Shown: positions 26,045-35,130, numbered from the stretch's first letter. The stretch is DNA of 64,000 nt from Larkinella knui (GCF_003858645.1 NZ_RQJP01000003.1:372001-436000), one strand, 5' to 3'. The notes: generated by a model not told the origin, from the sequence alone. Translations and numbers: made by a program.

Positions 26045-26776
26045 ATGATAAAACACAGCCAATCTTTAAATTTTTTCAAGATCAGAGCGGTGGCACTCGT
26101 ATTAGCCGGAAGTATTCTTGCAGCTAATACCATGACAGGATGTAAATCAATTAGGAAGAATACGAATAATACCCAGCGCGGGGCCATGATTGGGGCCGGT
26201 GCTGGTGCCGTAGCCGGCGGGTTAATCGGCCGGAGGTCGGGCAACACGGCCATCGGTGCCATTCTGGGTGCCACAGTGGGTGGTGCCGGTGGCGCTTTGA
26301 TTGGCCGGCGAATGGATAAGCAGGCCGAAGAGCTGCGCCGGAGTCTCGAAAACGCCCGGATCGAACGAGTCGGCGAAGGAATCAGGATCACATTCGATTC
26401 CGATTTGTTGTTTGACGTCGATCAGTACAACCTGAAGTCTGCCAACCGGCAAAACATCGAAAAACTAGCCGAAACTCTGAAAAAGTACGAAGATACCGAA
26501 GTACTGATCGAAGGTCACGCCGATAATACCGGTTCTGATAAACACAACCTCCAGCTCTCGGAACGCCGGGCCAAAACGGTAGCTAAACTGTTGCAATCCG
26601 AAGGAATCAAAGGGAATCGATTGACGGAGAAAGGCTACGGCGAAAGCCAGCCTATTGCTGACAACGGCAGTGTATCGGGCCGTCAGCAGAACCGCCGGGT
26701 TGAAGTGGCCATTTTTGCCAACGAAAAATTGAGAAAAGCCGCCGAACGCGGAACCATTGGAAATATAAATAGTTAA
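26045..26776 (+). CDS. OmpA-family lipoprotein with glycine-zipper segment
   Basis: ATG 26045 gives 243 residues: a lipoprotein signal ending in the lipobox MTGC, then a Gly-rich zipper (GAMIGAGAGAVAGGLIG and a second Gly-rich stretch) that could pack in a membrane, and a C-terminal OmpA domain (about 105-225) with the peptidoglycan-binding pattern ADNTGSDKHNLQLSERRA and NRRVEV. It should tether the outer membrane to peptidoglycan. It is probably cotranscribed with the DUF2383 gene 69 bp downstream. A sigma-54-like element precedes it, in line with the stress role of glycine-zipper lipoproteins. Confidence 0.92.
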   Translation: MIKHSQSLNFFKIRAVALVLAGSILAANTMTGCKSIRKNTNNTQRGAMIGAGAGAVAGGLIGRRSGNTAIGAILGATVGGAGGALIGRRMDKQAEELRRSLENARIERVGEGIRITFDSDLLFDVDQYNLKSANRQNIEKLAETLKKYEDTEVLIEGHADNTGSDKHNLQLSERRAKTVAKLLQSEGIKGNRLTEKGYGESQPIADNGSVSGRQQNRRVEVAIFANEKLRKAAERGTIGNINS

Positions 26777-26845
26777 GTTCTTACCCTTGCCCAACCAAGG
26801 GGAGTTGTCATGTTTATTAGTATTCACTGATCATTAAAAAACGTT

Positions 26846-27301
26846 ATGGAAGTAGGAAACACAAACAGCGAAATTCTGGACCGACTGAATACGCTTTTGA
26901 CGCGGACACGCGACGGCGAACGGGGCTATCAGGAAGCCGCTGAAAACGTAAAAGACGCGGAGTTAAAGAGTTTATTTCTGGCTCAGTCCCGGCAACGAGG
27001 AGAATATGCGCTCGAAATTGACCGCGAAATCCGCACACTGGGCGGTGATCCGGAAAACAGCACAAGTCTGGCGGCCGATCTGCACCGCGCCTGGATAAAT
27101 ATCAAAACTTCTTTTACAGGAAACGACGATAAAGCCGTAGTGGAAGAATGCAAACGCGGTGACGGTCAGGCTCTGGACGACTATCAGGAAATTCTGCAAA
27201 GCACCAGTTTGCCCGCCAGTACCCGCGAATTGTTACTCCGGCAAAAAGAACGGATCGATTCGGCCCACGCGTCGATGTCGCGGCTGGCTCAGGTAGTTTA
27301 G
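26846..27301 (+). CDS. PA2169-type four-helix-bundle protein (DUF2383)
   Basis: The 151-residue all-helical protein matches the PA2169/DUF2383 ferritin-like family: LNTLLTRTRDGERGYQEAAE, SLFLAQSRQRGEYALEID, LHRAWINIK and a C-terminal DSAHASMSRL. The functions of this family are not settled; members are often stress-induced and next to envelope-stress genes, as here. Carboxylate residues that could bind metal are present but not a full ferritin set. A perfect terminator follows. Confidence 0.85.
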   Translation: MEVGNTNSEILDRLNTLLTRTRDGERGYQEAAENVKDAELKSLFLAQSRQRGEYALEIDREIRTLGGDPENSTSLAADLHRAWINIKTSFTGNDDKAVVEECKRGDGQALDDYQEILQSTSLPASTRELLLRQKERIDSAHASMSRLAQVV

Positions 27302-27329
27302 GTACGTATTCTCATTTTAGGGCTGAAGA

Positions 27330-27365
27330 AGTCCCGGATTCAGTTGAATCCGGGACTTTTTTTTG
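27330..27365 (+). terminator. Rho-independent terminator
   Basis: The arms AGTCCCGGATTCA and TGAATCCGGGACT form a perfect 13-bp stem around a 3-base loop, followed by a run of eight T. It ends the OmpA-DUF2383 transcript. Confidence 0.95.
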
Positions 27366-27507
27366 TATACAAAAACAATCCAAATCATTGAATTGTTGAA
27401 TTAGTAGCCGGTTTACTCCTGCCAGAATTGACTGAAACCCATTTTAAAATCCTATCAACACTGACAGTAATACTGAAACCAAAGTACCCCGGTAACTCAT
27501 TTTTTAT

Positions 27508-29610
27508 ATGGAAAACATACATACTGTAGAAAACCCTGAAGAGATTCGATCCAGACCAGGGAAACCGTACCCTTTAGGCGCAACCTGGGATAGTGAAGGG
27601 GTTAATTTTGCCCTTTTTAGCGAACATGCCACCGGCGTCACCTTGTGTTTATTCGACACGGACGATCCAACGAAAGAAACCATCTGTATTCCGCTGACGG
27701 AACGCACGGAGCACGTCTGGCACATTTATCTGGACGCCATTCAGCCCGGACAATTATACGGTTACCGGGTTGATGGACCTTTTGAACCATCGCAGGGCTT
27801 CTTGTTCAACCCCAAAAAATTACTCCTGGACCCCTACGCCAAAGCCATTAGCGGGCCCATTGAAAGCCATATCGCGCAGTTGGGATTCGATCCTGATAAT
27901 CAGGATGAAAACCGGTATTCGGAACCTCAGCCAGATGACAGTGCCCCCTTTGTTCCCAAGTCGGTGGTGATCGATTCCACTTTTGATTGGGAAGATGACC
28001 AGCGACCGGATATTCCGCTAAACCGTACTATCTTTTACGAATTACACGTGAAGGGGTTTACGAAGCAACACCCTGATCTGCCCAAAAAGATTCGGGGAAC
28101 GTATGCCGGTTTGGGCAGCTCTGAAGTGACGGATTACCTGAAATCGCTGGGCATTACAACGGTCGAACTGATGCCCATTCACCAGTTTACGAGTGAAACC
28201 TACTGGGGGTATAATTCCATCGGTTATTTTGCGCCCCACAGCGAATATGCCTCCAAAGGGACCATCGGCCATGCGGTCAACGAATTCAAGGAAATGGTGA
28301 AAGCGTTGCATAAAGCCGGTATCGAGGTGGTTCTGGATGTGGTTTATAACCATACGGCAGAAGGCAATCAGCACGGGCCGACACTCTCCTTCCGGGGCAT
28401 CGACAATCCGGCTTATTACTGGCTGGTTGAAGGAAATGAAACCTTTTATATGGACTATACCGGCACAGGCAATACCCTGAATATGAGCCATCCGCGCACA
28501 CTTCAGTTGGTGATGGATAGCCTGCGGTATTGGGTAACGGAGATGCACGTCGATGGATTCCGGTTCGACCTGGCTACGGCACTGGCGCATAGCCTGAATG
28601 CCGCCGGTCAGTTGTCGTCATTTCTGGAAACCATCCAGCAGGACCCGGTTTTGTCGCAGGTAAAACTGATTGCCGAACCCTGGGACGTCCAGTCGTATCA
28701 CGTCGGAAATTTTCCGGTAAACTGGTCGGAGTGGAACGGGAAATACCGGGATAGTGTACGATCGTACTGGAAAGGCGATACCGGTTTGGCGGGCGAATTA
28801 GCCGCGCGCATTCTGGGGAGTCCGGATCTGTATAACGATGGTCGTCAGCCCGCCAACAGCATCAACCTGATCACGGCTCATGACGGTTTTACGCTCAACG
28901 ACTTGGTCAGTTATAACGACAAACATAACGAGGCTAACGGCGAGAATAACATGGACGGCACCAACGATAACCGGAGCTGGAACATGGGTGCCGAAGGCCC
29001 TACCGACGACGAAACGATTGTTCGGGCGCGCGAACAGCAAAAGCGAAACTTTCTGGCGACGCTGTTTTTGAGTCAGGGAACGCCGATGATCGTGATGGGC
29101 GACGAATACGGTCGTACGCAGCAGGGAAATAACAACGCTTACAGTCAGGATAACGAAATCAGCTGGTTCGATTGGGAGTGGACGACCGAACAACAGGCCT
29201 TATTTGATTTTACCCGGCAACTCATTGCGCTACGGCAGGCGATGCCGCTGTTGCGCCGACGGAAATTTTACAGCCAGGAAGAATTCGTCTGGATCCGCGT
29301 CGATGGTAAACCCATGACTGATGTGAACTGGAACGACGGCATAACCCGCTGCCTCGGCTTGTTGATCGACGGAACGAAAGTTGACGAACAGGACGAAAAC
29401 GGCGAAGCGATCGGCGAAGGGCATTTGTTTATCTTGTTGAACGCTTTCTGGGAGACATTGCCCTTCAAACTTCCCAAAATTGGCCGCAAACACACCTGGC
29501 AGGTTCTGGTCAATACCGATCTGGATGCCCAGGTTCCTTACGAAGTTTCTGCCCGCGAGCCTTTTGAAATCAAAGGGCGCTCGGTGGTTCTGTTTAAATT
29601 AAAAGAATGA
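27508..29610 (+). CDS. glgX: Glycogen debranching enzyme GlgX (isoamylase type)
   Basis: The 700-residue protein has an N-terminal CBM48 module (PLGATWDSEGVNFALFSEHA) and a GH13_11 catalytic domain: DVVYNHTAEG, the nucleophile Asp in VDGFRFDLA, the acid Glu in LIAEPWD and the third acidic position in TAHDGFTLND. It hydrolyses alpha-1,6 branches in glycogen or limit dextrins. Other glycogen genes are absent nearby, so it is an isolated debranching enzyme within a stress gene cluster. It has no signal peptide and is flanked by a terminator before and a convergent hairpin after. Confidence 0.95.
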   Translation: MENIHTVENPEEIRSRPGKPYPLGATWDSEGVNFALFSEHATGVTLCLFDTDDPTKETICIPLTERTEHVWHIYLDAIQPGQLYGYRVDGPFEPSQGFLFNPKKLLLDPYAKAISGPIESHIAQLGFDPDNQDENRYSEPQPDDSAPFVPKSVVIDSTFDWEDDQRPDIPLNRTIFYELHVKGFTKQHPDLPKKIRGTYAGLGSSEVTDYLKSLGITTVELMPIHQFTSETYWGYNSIGYFAPHSEYASKGTIGHAVNEFKEMVKALHKAGIEVVLDVVYNHTAEGNQHGPTLSFRGIDNPAYYWLVEGNETFYMDYTGTGNTLNMSHPRTLQLVMDSLRYWVTEMHVDGFRFDLATALAHSLNAAGQLSSFLETIQQDPVLSQVKLIAEPWDVQSYHVGNFPVNWSEWNGKYRDSVRSYWKGDTGLAGELAARILGSPDLYNDGRQPANSINLITAHDGFTLNDLVSYNDKHNEANGENNMDGTNDNRSWNMGAEGPTDDETIVRAREQQKRNFLATLFLSQGTPMIVMGDEYGRTQQGNNNAYSQDNEISWFDWEWTTEQQALFDFTRQLIALRQAMPLLRRRKFYSQEEFVWIRVDGKPMTDVNWNDGITRCLGLLIDGTKVDEQDENGEAIGEGHLFILLNAFWETLPFKLPKIGRKHTWQVLVNTDLDAQVPYEVSAREPFEIKGRSVVLFKLKE

Positions 29611-29617
29611 TGACTGC

Positions 29618-29658
29618 GGGACGATGGACGATAGCGTGTAGTCATCGTTCATCGTCCC
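29618..29658. repeat. GGGACGATG inverted repeat, terminator-like
   Basis: GGGACGATGGACGAT (29618-29632) pairs with ATCGTTCATCGTCCC (29644-29658) with one mismatch, between the convergent glgX and DUF3891 genes. Its composition differs from the other intergenic repeats in this window. Confidence 0.7.
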
Positions 29659-29665
29659 ACGTTCA

Positions 29666-30394
29666 TTATTCCTGCCTGAATTTCCACACTTTTTCCTCAA
29701 CCGGCGCCTGCTGAATGCATTCATACAGCTCGGTGTCGTTTTTAAAACGTAGCTGGTGCAGTTGATAAGCTTCTACTTCGATCGTAAACTCCGGCGAATC
29801 GAAGGGCCACGGGTCTACCCCTACGGACTCATCGGAACGCTGATAGATGTAGTAGGAAATCCCATCGGGGCCGGGACTGATTTCCAGCCGGCGGCCGTTT
29901 TCGGGCAGGTGGCCCTGACACAGTATGAGGGACAAAGCATCACACCACTGCACAAATGCATACGCAAAGTCGACCTCTTTCCTGTCGAGTTTCATTTGCT
30001 TTATCCATTGTTTCTGATTCTGCTGCTGGTCATCGAGAAAGCGCGCCAATTCTTCATTTTTATGAGCCAGCGCACTGTATAAAAAAGTAGCGTGGAGGGA
30101 TACCATCAGCGCATTCCAGCGGCTTTTTTCCAGCGCAATTTCAATCATCCGTTTGGCTTGCCCCACGGAATATTCTTCAATTCGAAAATCCATTGGGGCT
30201 CCCGCACTCGTGAGGTGGTTTGTGTCTTCCCACGGCTCCTGACCATCGTCATGCTCCGTGAGAGCAACGAGCGTTTCAATCCATCGTTTGGATCTTTTAG
30301 CGGGATCCCAGTGCATGGCAATTTTCACAGCTAAAAGGCCATGTGCCTGCTGGTGAATCAGTTCCCAACCGAAATCTTTATTTTTTACGATCAT
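29666..30394 (-). CDS. DUF3891 family protein
   Basis: The start at ATG 30394 gives 242 residues; an upstream extension of ten codons is not preferred. The pattern near the N-terminus (WELIHQQAHGLLAVKIAMHW, then LVALTEHDDGQEPWE) matches DUF3891. Conserved His/Asp pairs (H, then EHDDG) recall HD-type metal sites, but this is only suggestive. No function is established for the family. It is separated by 78 bp from the upstream PPOX gene and is probably in the same stress cluster. Confidence 0.75.
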   Translation of the reverse strand: MIVKNKDFGWELIHQQAHGLLAVKIAMHWDPAKRSKRWIETLVALTEHDDGQEPWEDTNHLTSAGAPMDFRIEEYSVGQAKRMIEIALEKSRWNALMVSLHATFLYSALAHKNEELARFLDDQQQNQKQWIKQMKLDRKEVDFAYAFVQWCDALSLILCQGHLPENGRRLEISPGPDGISYYIYQRSDESVGVDPWPFDSPEFTIEVEAYQLHQLRFKNDTELYECIQQAPVEEKVWKFRQE

Positions 30395-30472
30395 AAGTAT
30401 GCAACCATCCGGTCCATTACGCAAAAATGCCGACCTGATAAGCCGGCATTTTCGCTCACTACTATCAATTTT

Positions 30473-30976
30473 TCAGCGATTTTCCACCACTTTATTTTCT
30501 CCTTCGCGATACGTGTCACCGGTCAAAGCCGCACGCGCCATTTCAAAAAGCCGGATCATGCGGCTGGACGTCGAATCCCAGTATTCAGCGGTTTCGGTAT
30601 GCACTTTCAGAATGGAAAGCGACGGATCATCTTTGCCATCGGGGAACCACGGTTTGGCCATGGGTGACCACAATTCCTCCACTTTGGCGCGGTCCTGAAG
30701 TTCTTCTGCCGTTCCGCTCACCGATACATACGATGCGTCCGGTGCATTGGCAAAGGCGACATTTACCTTATAATTTTTGCTGATCTGATCGGTTTTTGGG
30801 GAGTTTTCCTTCGTCAGAAACCACAGATCGCCATTCTCGTCCACCTGCATAACGGCCATTGGACGACTCACCAGGTTTCCCTGTTCGTCCTGTGTGGTTA
30901 ACATACCAACCCGAATGTCGTTGATTAGCTTGCTAACTTTTTCCATGCCCGCATTCCGTTCTTCTAATGTTGCCAT
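30473..30976 (-). CDS. Pyridoxamine 5'-phosphate oxidase-fold general stress protein
   Basis: ATG 30976 gives a 167-residue flavin-binding split-barrel protein: LINDIRVGMLTTQDEQGNLVSRPM, LWFLTKENSPKTDQI, NVAFANAPDASYVSVSGTA and a C-terminal EYWDS. This is the general stress protein 26 type of the PPOX superfamily, which bind FMN, F420 or related cofactors. True PNPOx activity is unlikely. The context, between other stress-type genes, agrees. Confidence 0.87.
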   Translation of the reverse strand: MATLEERNAGMEKVSKLINDIRVGMLTTQDEQGNLVSRPMAVMQVDENGDLWFLTKENSPKTDQISKNYKVNVAFANAPDASYVSVSGTAEELQDRAKVEELWSPMAKPWFPDGKDDPSLSILKVHTETAEYWDSTSSRMIRLFEMARAALTGDTYREGENKVVENR

Positions 30977-31335
30977 AATTCGATTTGTTAAACTAAAATT
31001 AGAAAGCCGATCGTCTTTAGGGTTAGCTAAATACAACCGGCCATTCACTTTTGAATATTTATAGACGGTGCCGATTACCGGTCCAAGGTCTTCATCCGTA
31101 GGGCTTTCTTAAGTGACTGACACAGGTTCTATATAGCCAGTTCAAGAGAGCACTTTACACCCGAAATTCGCAGATAGTTTCACGCGTCAGATTACTCTTT
31201 ATCAGCCGAATCATTTTTCCACACACGATTCCGATGACACGTTCACTGATTGAATTTCCCGGTGACCGATGGCCCAGCCGGTTTTTATACCAGCACCGTT
31301 CTGATACACAGCCCGTCAACCAATTGATCGACAGA
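30977..31335. other. Intergenic region upstream of PPOX gene
   Basis: This 359-base gap lies between the PPOX start and the stop of the Cys-rich protein. It must hold the PPOX promoter on the minus strand, but no TAnnTTTG box or sigma-54-like element was found. A 43-codon plus-strand frame (31234-31365) is present but unsupported. Confidence 0.45.
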
Positions 31336-31740
31336 CTAGTTGTAAATCATTTCCTGACGGCCTAACGCATTAAATAAAGTACGCGACATTTCGGATTCGC
31401 TGTCGGGACGAAGTGTCATTTCCAGAATAGCCATACACACCCGGATACACTGGCGACACGTCGACGCGATCTGACATGCCCGTTCAGCACTCATGCGTTC
31501 GCACTCTTCGGCGCATTTTTCACACACTTCAATACAGGTTCGGGCCAGCAGCCGCGTGTTTTCAGAACCGCGGACGTACAGGACGGCCACCTGACGGCAC
31601 AAATCAGCGCAATCCAGACTCAAAAAAATACAGCGGTACAATTCTTCAATATCCTGTTGCCGCGAACATTCCGTCGCGTATTCATCACAGGTGGTGGCGC
31701 AGGCAACCAGTGTGTCGTAAATGTTTTTTTTCCAGATCAT
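31336..31740 (-). CDS. Cys-rich four-helix-bundle copper-binding protein
   Basis: The 134-residue protein is all-helical and carries 14 Cys, mostly spaced CxxC or CxxxC along the helices (VACATTC, CADLC, EVCEKC, TCRQC). This matches the four-helix-bundle copper-binding family (DUF326, Csp-like), where Cys pointing into the bundle bind many Cu(I) ions. There is no signal peptide, so cytosolic copper storage or buffering is suggested. Confidence 0.88.
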   Translation of the reverse strand: MIWKKNIYDTLVACATTCDEYATECSRQQDIEELYRCIFLSLDCADLCRQVAVLYVRGSENTRLLARTCIEVCEKCAEECERMSAERACQIASTCRQCIRVCMAILEMTLRPDSESEMSRTLFNALGRQEMIYN

Positions 31741-31806
31741 AACGGGTACACTTTCTCGGGTTAGTTATTCATAAAAAGTGGCTGAAAACCGCCACACGTG
31801 GCCTGT

Positions 31807-32007
31807 TCAACTATAAGCGGTTCCTCGGGATTCAACAAACCGCTGGCGCGCCCAGACCCGCGCTTCATTGATACTGGCTGAAATGACTTCTTTCTTGTCA
31901 GGGCCACCCTGTTCTAAAAGTGAATTGGCAATTTCGATGGCCTTTTCACGAACACTGGGAGGGAGCGAACGCATCGCTGCGGGAAAATGAGTTTGATTCC
32001 AGACCAT
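31807..32007 (-). CDS. YdaT-like small stress protein (66 aa)
   Basis: The 66-residue protein MVWNQTHFPAAMRSL... has the pattern of the short helical domain seen in YdaT-type proteins: an N-terminal WN..FP..M..LP, then VREKAIEIANSLLEQG and a closing ARVWARQR. Bacillus YdaT is a general stress protein; the molecular role is unknown. A sigma-54-like element lies 33 bp upstream, with two enhancer-like sites beyond it. Confidence 0.75.
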   Translation of the reverse strand: MVWNQTHFPAAMRSLPPSVREKAIEIANSLLEQGGPDKKEVISASINEARVWARQRFVESRGTAYS

Positions 32008-32039
32008 GTTCTTGTTTCGCTTGTTGATGCCAATCCTAT

Positions 32040-32055
32040 TGAGATAATTATGCCA
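32040..32055 (-). promoter_or_regulatory. Sigma-54-like element for the YdaT-like gene
   Basis: On the minus strand TGGCATAATTATCTCA has GG and TC separated by 10 bases, closely resembling the element before the lmo0937-type gene (TGGCATAACATTTTCA). It sits 33 bp before the ATG at 32007. Confidence 0.45.
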
Positions 32056-32171
32056 TTTTATTCCACCAGAAGCTCATCAATTTCAGAATAGCTATAGAAC
32101 TATCAATCAGTATCTTACACCAAAGTTATCTCGGTAAAACACAACACCGGCGCATGTGGATGGAATCGATT

Positions 32172-32210
32172 TGTAGAAATCAACTTCCTCACTGTAGAAC
32201 TATTTCCACA
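32172..32210. promoter_or_regulatory. Two enhancer-like elements TGTAGAA..TTCCNCA
   Basis: TGTAGAA-N6-TTCCTCA starts at 32172, and TGTAGAA-N4-TTCCACA occupies 32193-32210. The second has the same arms and spacing as the site at 25834. They lie 120-150 bp upstream of the minus-strand sigma-54-like element at 32040-32055. Confidence 0.5.
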
Positions 32211-32228
32211 ATGAAATTCGCAAAAAAA

Positions 32229-32252
32229 TGGTCCCGGAAAATTCCGGGACCA
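32229..32252 (-). terminator. Rho-independent terminator of the hybrid kinase gene
   Basis: TGGTCCCGGAAAATTCCGGGACCA folds into a 10-bp stem with a four-base loop, and on the minus strand is followed by a run of T. It lies 28 bp after the kinase stop codon. Confidence 0.93.
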
Positions 32253-32280
32253 GCCAGTGATTTTGAATTTAAGCAATGAA

Positions 32281-33765
32281 TTATTTGGGGAAAATTAATC
32301 GAAATGTTGTCCCTACTCCTTCCTGACTTTCCACTTCGATAGACCCCCGGTGACTATTGATAATATTTTGAGTGGTGGTTAGCCCCAGCCCCATACCGCC
32401 CTGTTTTCCGGTAAAAAACGGATCAAAAAGACGCTGGCGGTTCGCTTCCGAAATTCCCGACCCATTGTCTTCCACACAAACCATTATAGCTCGCTCGTTG
32501 ATCGGAATGGTTTTCACCGTCAATACCCCCGAAAACTCCTTCATGGCCTCAACAGCGTTGATCAGGATGTTTAGTAAGGCGGTTTTGAACTGTTCTTTGT
32601 CGAGGGGAACTTCGCAATCTTCCGTGGTAAAATCGGTTACCAATTTCATTCCTTTCAACTGCAACCGGTCATGAACCAGATACAGGGTTTCCCGTACGGC
32701 GTCATTCAGATTGTGCGAAGTCAATTCCAGATCACGTGGCTTCGATGAATTGAGCATTTCAGTAATCAGCTGACCAATCCGTTCGGCATTTCGGCGTATA
32801 ATATTGAGATACAGCGTCAAACCCGGATCATCCGCTGGTAAATCTTCCTTAAGCTGCTCGAGGGCCAGGTGCAGATTCGTCAAAGGATTTCGCACTTCGT
32901 GGGCAATACTGCGGGCGATCTGGCCCGTCATACTCAGTTTTTCAGCAATCAACAGATCCCGCTGCGCCTTCTTTTGCTGCGTTACATCGCGAACAATGGC
33001 CTGATACCAGTTGGTCACCCCGCCCTTGTCGGGTATGGCCACCACCGAAAGCAGGCAATCGATCTTTTTGCGGTCTTTACTGACCAGCACGATCTCCGTA
33101 TCTTTAACCTGCTCCGAACCGTCGATTTGCTGACGCAACTGGTCGTAGACTTCCGTTTTGTCAAACAGTTCGCGGACGTCCATCTTCTGCAATTCTTCGT
33201 TTGAATACCCCGTCAGTTTTTCCAGCGAAGGATTTATTTCCTGAAATTCAAAATTGCGGTCAGTCACAAAAATGGCATCGATCGAGCGCTCGAATAACGA
33301 ACGGTATTTATTTTCTTTTTCGGCCAGTTCGCCCACTACGTTAGCCTGCCGCAGGGCGTAGCGAATACTCCGGCCGAGCAGCTGGGCATCGATCCGGCCT
33401 TTCACCAGGTAATCGGCAGCTCCCAGCTTCAAGGCCGAATAATCGACCTCCAGATCGTCCTGACCCGTCAGCAGGATCATGGGCGTCTGGCAACCGGCTT
33501 TAAAAGCTTCATGAATCAGCTCGATACCGGTCCGTTCGCCCAACCGGTAATCGACCAGATAAACGTCGTAGGCATTGCGGTAAATATTTTCTAAAGCCGA
33601 GTCAAAATCACTGACCCAATCGAGGTGAATATTGGCATTATCGCGGGTGGAGACCAACGATTTTGTCAGGACAAAATCATCTTCATCATCCTCAACCAAC
33701 AGAACCCGGATAGGCTTTTCCGATAGTTCATCGGGCTGAGTCATCAGGTAAGGAAACGGTGTCAA
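32281..33765 (-). CDS. Receiver-PAS-histidine kinase hybrid, soluble
   Basis: The protein of up to 494 residues (488 from an internal ATG at 33744) has three parts: an N-terminal receiver (Asp72 in VYLVDYRLG), a PAS domain (about 155-265, with SIDAIFVTDRNFEFQEINPS), and a kinase core with His289 in AHEVRNPLTN and a HATPase domain with DNGSGI and GMGLGL. There is no membrane helix, so it senses cytosolic input or the phosphorylation state of its receiver. Its start overlaps the end of the upstream single-domain regulator gene, which implies translational coupling and a phosphorelay between the two. A likely output is the NtrC-type regulator of the same island, but this is inference. Confidence 0.92.
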   Translation of the reverse strand: MTPFPYLMTQPDELSEKPIRVLLVEDDEDDFVLTKSLVSTRDNANIHLDWVSDFDSALENIYRNAYDVYLVDYRLGERTGIELIHEAFKAGCQTPMILLTGQDDLEVDYSALKLGAADYLVKGRIDAQLLGRSIRYALRQANVVGELAEKENKYRSLFERSIDAIFVTDRNFEFQEINPSLEKLTGYSNEELQKMDVRELFDKTEVYDQLRQQIDGSEQVKDTEIVLVSKDRKKIDCLLSVVAIPDKGGVTNWYQAIVRDVTQQKKAQRDLLIAEKLSMTGQIARSIAHEVRNPLTNLHLALEQLKEDLPADDPGLTLYLNIIRRNAERIGQLITEMLNSSKPRDLELTSHNLNDAVRETLYLVHDRLQLKGMKLVTDFTTEDCEVPLDKEQFKTALLNILINAVEAMKEFSGVLTVKTIPINERAIMVCVEDNGSGISEANRQRLFDPFFTGKQGGMGLGLTTTQNIINSHRGSIEVESQEGVGTTFRLIFPK

Positions 33766-34177
33766 TCCAGTATTTTTTTATAGTGTTTGTAATATCCAGT
33801 AACGTACTGAAATCGAACGGCTTGGAAATGTAGGAACTCACGCCCAAATCGTAAGTTCTCAGGATGTCTTCTTCGGCCGTCGAAGTCGTCAATACAACGA
33901 CGGGAATTTGCCGGAATTGCTCATTAGCTTTGATTTCCCGAAGGGCCTGAATGCCGTTTTTCCGCGGCATATTCAAATCCAATATGATCAGACTGGGGCG
34001 CATAACCGATTCATAGGGAGAACGTTGATAGAGGTAATCCATCAGATCCTCTCCATCTTCCACAAAATGCAACTCTGATGTCAGGTTGCATTCCCGGAAA
34101 GCCTGCTCGATCAGCATGCGGTCATCCGCATCGTCGTCAGCAATCAGTATACTGGTATTAAATTGCTTATTTGTCAT
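33728..34177 (-). CDS. Single-domain response regulator (Rcp1-like)
   Basis: The 149-residue protein is a lone receiver: ADDDADDR acid pocket, phospho-acceptor Asp67 in LIILDLNMP, and Lys in SKPFDF. It is slightly longer than CheY and carries the inserted loop after helix 2 (YLYQRSPYESVMRP) typical of Rcp1-type regulators. It overlaps the hybrid kinase gene at its 3' end by 17-38 bp, so both are co-expressed and probably exchange phosphate. Confidence 0.93.
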   Translation of the reverse strand: MTNKQFNTSILIADDDADDRMLIEQAFRECNLTSELHFVEDGEDLMDYLYQRSPYESVMRPSLIILDLNMPRKNGIQALREIKANEQFRQIPVVVLTTSTAEEDILRTYDLGVSSYISKPFDFSTLLDITNTIKKYWIDTVSLPDDSAR

Positions 34178-34226
34178 TTTAGTGGATATATTGACATCAA
34201 CACTTTCCCGTATTACTCACTAAAGA

Positions 34227-34234
34227 CAAAGTTA
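34227..34234 (-). promoter_or_regulatory. -7 promoter box for the regulator-kinase operon
   Basis: On the minus strand TAACTTTG fits the Bacteroidota -7 consensus TAnnTTTG exactly, 50 bp before the ATG at 34177. No clear -33 TTG lies at the standard distance. It indicates housekeeping-sigma expression of the two regulators, in contrast to the sigma-54-like element on the other side of this 322-bp gap. Confidence 0.45.
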
Positions 34235-34310
34235 GAAGTACTCTCCTTGTTAATAGGAACAAGTTTGCCTGGAAGGTGTTTTTTTAATTCGATAAATTTT
34301 ACTCACCATC

Positions 34311-34338
34311 TTCTACAGTTTGAGTATTAACTTCCACA
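34311..34338. promoter_or_regulatory. Enhancer-like half-sites TTCTACA and TTCCACA
   Basis: TTCTACA (34311-34317) and TTCCACA (34332-34338) are two direct half-sites 21 bp apart, two helical turns. They lie about 126 bp upstream of the sigma-54-like element of the porin gene. Confidence 0.45.
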
Positions 34339-34449
34339 AAGCCACTTGCTGCAATTGGACTACAATAGAATAAAGGCTCTCCTATGCATTATTTCAACTG
34401 ACTGGTTTACAAAACATTACACCTATACCCGGGTATAATGTTTTCGATC

Positions 34450-34465
34450 TGGCACAGATTTATCA
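34450..34465 (+). promoter_or_regulatory. Sigma-54-like element before the porin gene
   Basis: TGGCACAGATTTATCA has a perfect -24 part (TGGCAC) and TC ten bases after GG. It ends 34 bp before the ATG at 34500. Confidence 0.45.
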
Positions 34466-34499
34466 GCATCGTTACGGTATACCAACCTTTTTTTAATTC

Positions 34500-35126
34500 A
34501 TGAAAAGCGCGATTGTTACCGTATTATTTTCAGCAGTGCTTGTTAGTACAATACCGGTTTTGGAAGTTTCGGCCCAGACGAAACCCCGCACCGGAATTAA
34601 AGGCGGTTTAAATGCCAGCACCCTGTATCTGAATAATGTAGATGATCGGAATGAACGGATTGGTTTTCACATCGGCGTTTTTACGCAAATACCGGTAAGC
34701 TCATTTTTTGCTATTCAACCCGAACTACAGTACACGACCAAAGGTGTCTCCGCCAACTACAATATTCTGGGTGCCCGCGGAAAAAGTACATTCAAGTTGA
34801 ATTATGTAGAGCTTCCGGTGTTGGCCACATTCAAGTTAGGCAATTCAGTTGATTTGCAAGTGGGTCCGTATGCTTCTTATCTCATCAATTCGAAAGTAAC
34901 CTCAGACGGTGATCTGGGTTCCGATTACCGGGATATCAACCAGGACAATTTCAATAAATTCGATTACGGTATCGCCGGTGGATTGACGATTTACTTCGGT
35001 CCGGCTTTACTGGGATTACGCTATGGGCAGGGTTTACAACCCGTGGCTAAAGATGAGGCCGCCCGGTTTGTAATGAGAAAATCCAAAAATGCAGTCGGAC
35101 AGATTTCGGTAGGATTTACATTTTAA
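34500..35126 (+). CDS. PorT-like outer membrane beta-barrel protein
   Basis: The 208-residue precursor has a signal peptide (MKSAIVTVLFSAVLVSTIPVLEVSAQ), then the outer-membrane beta-barrel pattern of alternating strands: GIKGGLNASTLYL at the start, FAIQPELQYTTKGVS, LNYVELPVLATFKLG and a C-terminal strand ending in Phe (QISVGFTF). This is the porin family protein/OMP_b-brl_2 type common in Bacteroidota. Ligand unknown. It is monocistronic with a bidirectional terminator after it and appears to be driven from a sigma-54-like promoter. Confidence 0.88.
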   Translation: MKSAIVTVLFSAVLVSTIPVLEVSAQTKPRTGIKGGLNASTLYLNNVDDRNERIGFHIGVFTQIPVSSFFAIQPELQYTTKGVSANYNILGARGKSTFKLNYVELPVLATFKLGNSVDLQVGPYASYLINSKVTSDGDLGSDYRDINQDNFNKFDYGIAGGLTIYFGPALLGLRYGQGLQPVAKDEAARFVMRKSKNAVGQISVGFTF

Positions 35127-35130
35127 ACGA

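Noticed and set aside
31234-31365. A 43-codon plus-strand frame starting MTRSLIEFPGD
   Set aside because: It overlaps the 3' end of the Cys-rich protein gene and has no recognisable family or promoter.
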